Shown here: in pieces, positions 11,601-20,600 of the stretch
Layout of the letters: each line of letters opens with the position of its first letter
Numbering within the stretch: the first letter of the stretch is position 1
Source: Anisus vortex
Lineage: Eukaryota > Mollusca > Gastropoda > Planorbidae
NCBI GenBank assembly: GCA_949126835.1
Contig: OX421508.1
Location: 14,400,272-14,464,271 of the forward strand
Length of the DNA stretch: 64,000 nt
Direction: 5' to 3'
Made by a program: the position numbers and the translations under genes
Notes under the pieces: model-generated
Seen by the model: only the letters and a program-made list of their open reading frames with translations
Told to the model about the DNA's origin: nothing
Database searches by the model: none

Positions 11601-14600
11601 GAGTATGTAGGTCTAGACTAACTAGCTTTGACTGCCGTACTGCAGCGATATAGAGTATGTAGGTCTAGACTAACTAGCTTTGACTGCCTTACTGCAGCGA
11701 TATAGAGTATGTAGGTCTAGACTAACTAGCTTTGACTGCCTTACTGCAGCGATATAGAGTATGTAGGTCTAGACTAACTAGCTTTGACTGCCGTACTGCA
11801 GCGATATAGAGTATGTAGGTCTAGACTAACTAGCTTTGACTGCCTTACTGCAGCGATATAGAGTATGTAGGTCTAGACTAACTAGCTTTGACTGCCTTAC
11901 TGCAGCGATATAGAGTATGTAGGTCTAGACTAACTAGCTTTGACTGCCTTACTGCAGCGATATAGATTATGTAGGTCTAGACTAACTAGCTTTGACTGCC
12001 TTACTGCAACGATATAGAGTATGTAGGTCTAGACTAACTAGCTTTGACTGCCTTACTGCAGCGATATAGAGTATGTAGGTCTAGACTAACTAGCTTTGAC
12101 TGCCTTACTGCAACGATATAGAGTATGTAGGTCTAGACTAACTAGCTTTGACTGCCTTACTGCAGCGATATAGAGTATGTAGGTCTAGACTAACTAGCTT
12201 TGACTGCCGTACTGCAGCGATATAGAGTATGTAGGTCTAGACTAACTAGCTTTGACTGCTTTACTGCAGCGATATAGAGTATGTAGGTCTAGACTAACTA
12301 GCTTGACTGCCGTACTGCAGCGATATAGAGTATGTAGGTCTAGAATCTAGAAGGAACGTCTGTAAAACTTATCTACAAAACATATCTTAAAAATGTTATG
12401 AGTAAATTATTACTGTAAATTATTTAAAAATAATTAGAGGTCTAGACATTAGGGTTATTTAAAAAGTATAACTGACTATTACAAGCAAAAGAGTGTGAGG
12501 GCTTACATCATTTTTGTCACTCTAAGAAAAAACTTTTAATGTGCTACTATTTTCATATTTGTTTTTGTGTTTCAGCTAGGAAGTATGAAATATGCAGGAT
12601 TTCAAGTGGCATACATTGTATGGGGTAAGAATTCAAAGATATGCCCCTTAAGTCCCGATACAAACGTTTCTGGTAACTGTAATGAGGCTTAACCGAAATT
12701 TGTTTGAAATCTTTTTTACTTTTTACTTTTTCAATAAGCTAAAGATCTTATAAATGTTACATATTCTCCTTTTAAAAAGAAGACGTAATAGTCTAAAATT
12801 ATCAGTCCAATACTCACGACCGTATATAACTGAAGCCATCATTGATGTATCCATGTTATATGTTATCTATACAAGTACAACGATTACAATTTTATAATTA
12901 TTGCCAATGCTGAGCTACTCATTTATTAAGATGCAAATTGAAATAACAATATTTTACAATTTACAACAAGACTAGGTTGAACACTTAGAAGATAAAGTTT
13001 AGATTTCTCACTGACCATTGTTTGTTTTTTTATCTCCTAAATTATGATATAAAAATTTGTTATAAAGAAGTTTTATTTTTACTCTTATAAAAAGATAATT
13101 AAATTTGAATGCTTTTATATTGCACATTTTTTCCTTTTTTTTTTCAGCATACATAATCAGCAGCCTTATTATATTCATCTTCTGTATTATCTTATCTGCC
13201 TTTATCATATTATTGCAAGAAGGCTACCTGACTGATTGGTTGCTTAATAAGGCTCTACAAATTTGGTGAGTATGTTGGTGGTGTTGTTTTTTATTTGGCT
13301 GTAAAGAAATATTTTACTTATTCAATGCTCTAAGTCTTTATGTATATCCATTATGACCCAGACAACCATTTAAAGGCTTGAACTTATTGTGTCACATATT
13401 TATGATATCTTGTAAATGTGTAGATGCACAATTTTAAAGTCAGCATGATGGCAGCAGCACACTTTCTAGATGACATTTTAATTCTTTCATTTTTTAATAA
13501 TCTTGTGTAAGGGGTGGGAGTAGAAAGAAGGGTAAGGAAGGGGAAGAAAAAGAGGGATGGATCGTGGCCTGTGCAACCTTGGCCTAAACAAACCCAAGGT
13601 GACTGTCAAGTCTAAGGCTTTAGCTAAACTATCCTAAATAAAATAAACAGCTACTACTGGCTAACTAAAACAGCACGACACTACACAAAAGCACGACACT
13701 TAAAAGAAACAAAGATATAGCAACAAAGACCGAAGTAACACTTCTATACAAACTATAACTTTATTCTACATAAAAATACTCTTAGGTCTATAACTTCAAA
13801 GAAAATATTACAAAAAAACATTCATTCCGAATCAGTCCAACTGAAGCCCTAACTTAAATTAAACTAAAAATAGACTCTTACTAAACTAGAACAAACAATC
13901 AATTTTCAACTGACTAAGAAAACATATTTACATCCCACTAACAACATATTTTATATCCTACTGAAAAACATATTTTATATCCTACTAAAAACATATTTTA
14001 TCGACCGAAAAAAACCCCAACGAGATATACATCGCCTGGCTGAAATACACAATAAACACAAAAATAAATCATCAATTTTAAATCATAACAATATATACAT
14101 AATATAAATAAAAGGTAAACATAAAATAGTAAAGGATGCCATGCCAGACAAGGCATCTCAAGTAGTTATGCCAAATATGGAATGCATTATAATATATACA
14201 AATGGACTACAAATTTAAATCACCACCACCACCAGTGACTATGAAAAAGCCACTGAAGGCTATATTAGAAAACAGTTAATTAAATGTGATTCTGGCACCC
14301 AAGCAAACCACATTTAAAATCAAATATACTCGACCTCATATTACAAAGTGGGTAACAATGAAGTAAACCACATGTAAATAGGAAATATAAACAATACAGC
14401 GTGGCTGGCAAATAAATGCGCCACCTGTTACAACCTGTAAACAAAGGAGCAATGGGCACTCCCAATAAAACACAAATTGTAGTGCTAGTTACCACGTGGT
14501 AAACAATTAAGTGCACCACGAATAACAACATGAAAACATCATAAAAATAAACCATTCAATAATAAAATGACAAATTACACACAAGACTCATACCAGTCCC

Positions 14601-17600
14601 GTGTGTAAACACTAAATACAAGTCATAATGGTTCTTAATTAATGAAAACATAGGTTAAAAAAATTATTATTACCTTTAGTCACACCATGCCCAGTACGAC
14701 CACTAGACACTAAGTCCACACACAGGACAAACAGGTAGGCACACAGCCAAATAGAAGGGCACACAACCAAATAGAGGGTCACACAGCCACCTAGCCTCGC
14801 ATCAAGCAAAATACTTTCTTCCCAAAAACCAAAGGGACCCGACAATATGCCTATTTATAGCTCAAAATGGCGGGCAAAAATCAACAAAAATAAAAACAAA
14901 AACACGGAATCAATTTAAACGAAACAGCTGCCAACTTAAAACAGTTACAGACCCTTACACTTGTATCATCCAAAATAAGTTATATGCAGTTAGCCATAGT
15001 AACATCACTAAATGGGCCATGTTTTGACTTTGAAAGCTTAGTAATCAGCCTAAATATTATCCATTTCCTCCACTGGACATTTGATCACACGTATTGGACC
15101 TTGTCTAAATCCTCCAATCATAATGAGAACAAAAAAGAAAACCAAATATAAGGCCCAAATTTTGAGACTATTACTTCAAATAAAATTTCATTTAAAAGTC
15201 TTCAAAACAGTATAGTTGAAGTTGTGTATATCAAGAGTCAGGAAGTATGACTTAAAACTGATTTGGTTAAGGCTCTATGTCCACTATATAGACATAGGTC
15301 TCTGATGGGTTTTGAGTGATCAAAATTTTGTAAACAATCTTTACAACAAGCAATTTAAATTGCATAGGAAACAGTTATCTGAATAAATGTTATCACATGA
15401 ACAATATTTTAGAATGAGTTGGGGACTCTGTAGCACTTTTAAGGATATATGAAACTTGTACAGGCTATCATTCAACTGAATGAGTAAAGTAAAAGTTAAG
15501 TAATTACGTTCGATCAAATTGATTCATATATATAGGGCCCAAGAAGCAGCATTCATCAATTTCCTTTGTTACAGCATACTAGGGGAGTGTTAGGCCATCA
15601 CAACGCCAGCCACTATTACTTTACCCCAACTAATTTCAGGTACCCATTAGGGTTAGGACTAGGAGGGACACCCTCCAGACCTGGAGAAAAAATAGGGCCT
15701 CCACCATGCAGGTTTTGAACCCTGTCGACTGTGCTGTTGTTCGACCACCGTGCCTTCTAGCTCAAATAGTGCAACGAGGTTATTATAAAAGTAAATAGCT
15801 GCATTGTCTTATAGATAGGCCCAAGCTTATACTTAAATTTCTTTTTTAATCTCTAGTCAGGGCCAGATTTAGATTTCTGTGCACACCACACCTCACTACA
15901 ATATCACTAGTAGAAGATAGCTAAATGCTAGTGTTAATATAACTAGTAGAAGCTAAATGCTAGTGTTAATAGAAAGAAAAAAAAATACATAAGTTTATAT
16001 AAAAAATGTGTAATAATTAAAAAAAATATACATATCTTAACTAATGGAAAAAAGAGGTTTCTATATGAAATACAATGTGTTGACTTAAAATTGTGCATGT
16101 ATCTATTTTATCCTAATTTTTTTTAATGTCTTTTAAATTCCAGTTAAGTGATTAACTTAAGCAATAAGGTATGCGGTATAGACCACCAGCGAGTTAAACC
16201 TTGACGCAACATTCCCTATTCTGTAAGATTCCATTTCTGAAACAAAATATACAGGCCTTGTAGATTTGGACAATTATAGAAGTCCTCAACTAGTAGATTA
16301 TAGAGTTAATAGAATTTACAGTAAAACAAATGTCCTAATAGAATAGGTAATAGAACAGAGAATTAGTACTGGGAAATTTCAAAAAACAATTGATAAGCTA
16401 GTAGGTAATATATTGAGAGAGCAGAGATTCAGTACTGGAAGTTTGCAATAAAACTATAATAAAGACATAAACTAACAGGTAATAAAAGGAAGGTTCAGTA
16501 ATGGCACCCTGCAATATAAAACAATTATTTGTTATTGCCCCAAAACAGTATTTGAAATTTTAAGAAATTGTATTTTTCTTTGAAAATTTGAAAAAAATAC
16601 AAATTAATAGAGCAATATAAAGTCAATACAATATAATAATAACGTTCACTTTTTGTCCACAATATTTCCTTATTATATATTGTCATTCTGGCGTAGTTGA
16701 ATGTCATCTAAAATTTACTTTCCCTACAATTGCAGGCCAAGCGTACTAGTAGCCCTTGCTTTACTTATAATACAGAAGCTTTTGGCCATTTTTCTCTTTC
16801 TCCAAGATCGTGGTCAGCATCTCAGGCTGGACAACAGGTCAGTTGTTATTTTTAAATATATCTTAGACATTTTTAGTAGTAAAAGCAAGAATAAGCTCTT
16901 ACTTTCAATAGCCAGTCCTAGCCAACTGCAATGTATTTTCTCAAACTTAAGCTATTTTATTATTTATGAATTGCAGATAAGCAATGATCCTAATACATGT
17001 TTTTTGTTTCATTGTTCTCTTTTACAGGAAATTTTTCTTCATTTTTACTTACTTTATGTTCTTCTATAACATCTTCCTTGGTATCATTTCTTGCTTGATG
17101 AGAATTATCAAAGCTATGATTGTTGGAACACTACTTTTAGCAAGACTGGACAACAGCACTTTGTCAAGGAGATTTGAGTTTTTAGACCCTGGTAAGACCA
17201 AATTTAAATTAAATAACCTTTAAGTTATTTTTGTGTCTAATATAAAACTGTGATATAAAATAATGAATGACGAGGTGCTAGGTCAACATGCTGAGAATAA
17301 ATTCCATCCCGAGTGAAAGACACATGAGACTGATAGCCCATGTCCACAGAATAAGTTCCCATAGTATCCCCAAAGAATTGTTACAAAAAGTGGCAAGCTT
17401 GTCTACAGTTCAAAGGTATGTGCAAAACGAACAAATCTCTTAATGTAAAGATGTTAAAAAAAAAGTGTTGCTTCCAAAGAAAAAAAAATTCCATAAAATT
17501 AATGACAATGTTTTGCTGGTTTTCATGTTCATTTAAATTCATATGTAATTCTGTTGTCCAGTTTTTGCTGCTTATTAAGGTTATATTCACATGTTAATTA

Positions 17601-20600
17601 TTTTATCTAGGTTTTGCTGCTTATCAAGGTTATATTCACATGGAGGTAGCTCACACTCATCCTGTGATGCTTGTGTTCATTAGACTATTGATAACTTTGA
17701 GCAAATCCAGACAAATGAATAGACCAGTTAAAGACTGCGTAAAGATTGATATTTCCAAGATAGAAGGCTCATTGGATAATGCAGAAAACTGTCAAATTGT
17801 GAACAAAATAGGTAAGGATTGTAAGGTTTATTCAGAATTGGGATTGATATGGAAAAAACAACAGCACTAAATGAATGACTAAATAGGACATAATGACCAA
17901 AAGCTACTATATTCACAGTACTAATAAAATAATTTACTATATTAGGCATAGGGCATACTAATCTGATAATTGACTTTCTATAGCTATCTTATAGTTTACT
18001 ATTTTGGGCTCGTCGATCTAATAATTAACTATTTGTTAGATTTTTAATCTTATTGCTTCATAATCCAAAAAGAAAGATAATTTTTTCAAATGAACTAATT
18101 TTAAATTGAACAAATATATATACGGTATATTATAACTCTATATTTCATTATTCTTACATACTATTACCTCTGTCTATTTTTCTCTTTCTCTCCCTCTCTC
18201 AACCGTCTTTTTCTCTCTTTAACATTTACATTTCTCAATGTCAACAATATTCACATTTCATGTTCTCTTAGGCTCAAACTCTTACATACTCATGCCTGTC
18301 CGATCTGTAAGTTTATTCATATAATATATAGGGCCTGTATATTTTGTTTCAGAAATAGAATCTCACAGACCTGTGAATGTGTCAGCAAGGTTTAACTGGC
18401 TGGTGGCCTATACCTTATTACAAAATCCTCAGGTAAACACTACAATGGTTTTTTATTTCTAAAGAATTAAAGTCTCATTTTAATATGAAAAGTCACAACA
18501 AAACACAGTTAAATCCTTACCAATTCCATTTATTTCATGTCATAACCACAGATTGACCACATGTTCTTTGATAAAGAAAGATTAGCCACATTGCCACATT
18601 ACTTTGATAAAGAAAGATTAGCCACACTTTAATAAAGAGAGATTAGCCACACTTACTTTTATAAAGAAAGATTAGCCACATTTACTTTGCTAAAGATTAG
18701 CTACACTTACTTTAATAAAAACAGAAAAGCCACACTTACTTTGATAATGAAAGATTAGCCACATTTACTTGGATAAAGAAAGATAAGCCATTCACTTTGA
18801 TAAAGATAGATTTGATGAGCTACAAGTACTTTTATTGTATTCCGATAGGAGAAATTATAACAAAATGTGTAAAATTCATTTTCCTTAAAAGCCGCCCTCA
18901 TTCAATCATGTGGTTAGAGCAGATCTTTTCTTCCTTACTTGTCAATGTGATTTTATTCCATGTATGTATCATTATTTCTTGTCAAAGTGAATCTTTTCTA
19001 TAAACTTTAATGTTTCATGAAGGTTAACTATACAACTTATAAGAATTGAAAATCCTTAAAAAAAGAAGGAGGGGAGCTGGTGGAAAGGGGAAAAAGCCCC
19101 CCACCCCCCCATCTCTGAAATTTTAGAAGATTTTTTGAACCATTCTCTAATGAAAATTTGGTGAAATTTGGTCATGAGAAACTTCTAGTCTACCCCCACC
19201 CCCCAATACATGAATAAAAATCCTGGGTTTGATCCTGTGGTTAAGTGAAGGATGCAATAAACTTCTCATCATATGGACGGTCTCTATAATAAACTTCTCA
19301 TCATATGGACGGTCTCTATAATAAACTTCTCATCATATGGACGGTCTCTATAAAAAACTTCTCATCATATGGACGGTCTCTATAATAAACTTCTCATCAT
19401 ATGGACGGTCTCTATAATAAACTTCTCATCATATGGACGGTCTCTATAAAAAACTTCTCATCATATGGACGGTCTCTATAATAAACTTCTCATCATATGG
19501 ACGGTCTATAATAAACTTCTCATCATATGGACGGTCTCTATAATAAACTTTTCATCATATGGACGGTCTCTATAATAAACTTCTCATCATATGGACGGTC
19601 TCTATAATAAACTTCTCATCATATGGACGGTCTCTATAATAAACTTCTCATCATATGGACGGTCTCTATAATAAACTTCTCATCATATGGACGGTCTCTA
19701 TAATAAACTTCTCATCATATGGACGGTCTCTACAATAAACTTCTCATCATATGGACGGTCTCTATAAAAAACTTCTCCTCATATGGACGGTCTCTATAAT
19801 AAACTTCTCATCATATGGACGGTCTCTACAATAAACTTCTCATCATATGGACGGTCTCTATAATAAACTTCTCATCATATGGACGGTCTCTATAATAAAC
19901 TTCTCATCATATAAACGGTCTCTATAATAAACTTCTCATCATATGGACGGTCTCTACAATAAACTTCTCATCATATGGACGGTCTCTACAATAAACTTCT
20001 CATCATCTGGACGGTCTCTACAATATACTTCTCATCATATGGACGGTCTCTACAATAAACTTCTCATCATATGGACGGTCTCTACAATAAACTTCTCATC
20101 ATATGGACGGTCTCTACAATAAACTTCTCATCATATGGACGGTATCTATAATAAACTTCTCATCATATGGACGGTCTCTATAATAAACTTCTCATCATAT
20201 GGACGGTCTCTATAATAAACTTCTCATCATATGGACGGTCTCTATAATAAACTTCTCATCATATGGACGGTCTCTATAATAAACTTCTCATCATATGGAC
20301 GGCCTCTATAATAAACTTCTCATCATATGGACGGTCTCTAAAATAAACTTTTCATCATATGGACGGTCTCTATAATAAACTTCTCATCATATGGAGGGTC
20401 TCTATAATAAACTTCTCATCATATGGACGGTCTCTATAATAAACTTCTCATCATACGGACGGTCTCTATAATAAACTTCTCATCATATGGACGGTCTCTA
20501 TAACAAACTTCTCATCATATGGACGGTCTCTATAATAAACTTCTCATCATATGGTCGGTCTCTATAATAAACTTCTCATCATATGGACGGTCTCTATAAT

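Noticed and set aside
14280..14845. Minus-strand frames of 91 and 68 codons with hydrophobic residues
   Set aside because: They lie in a solo LTR, without splice or family features.
16701..17223. Single-exon reading of 122 and 79 codons
   Set aside because: They run through introns; the true coding parts are STRA6-like exons f and g, which join in phase.
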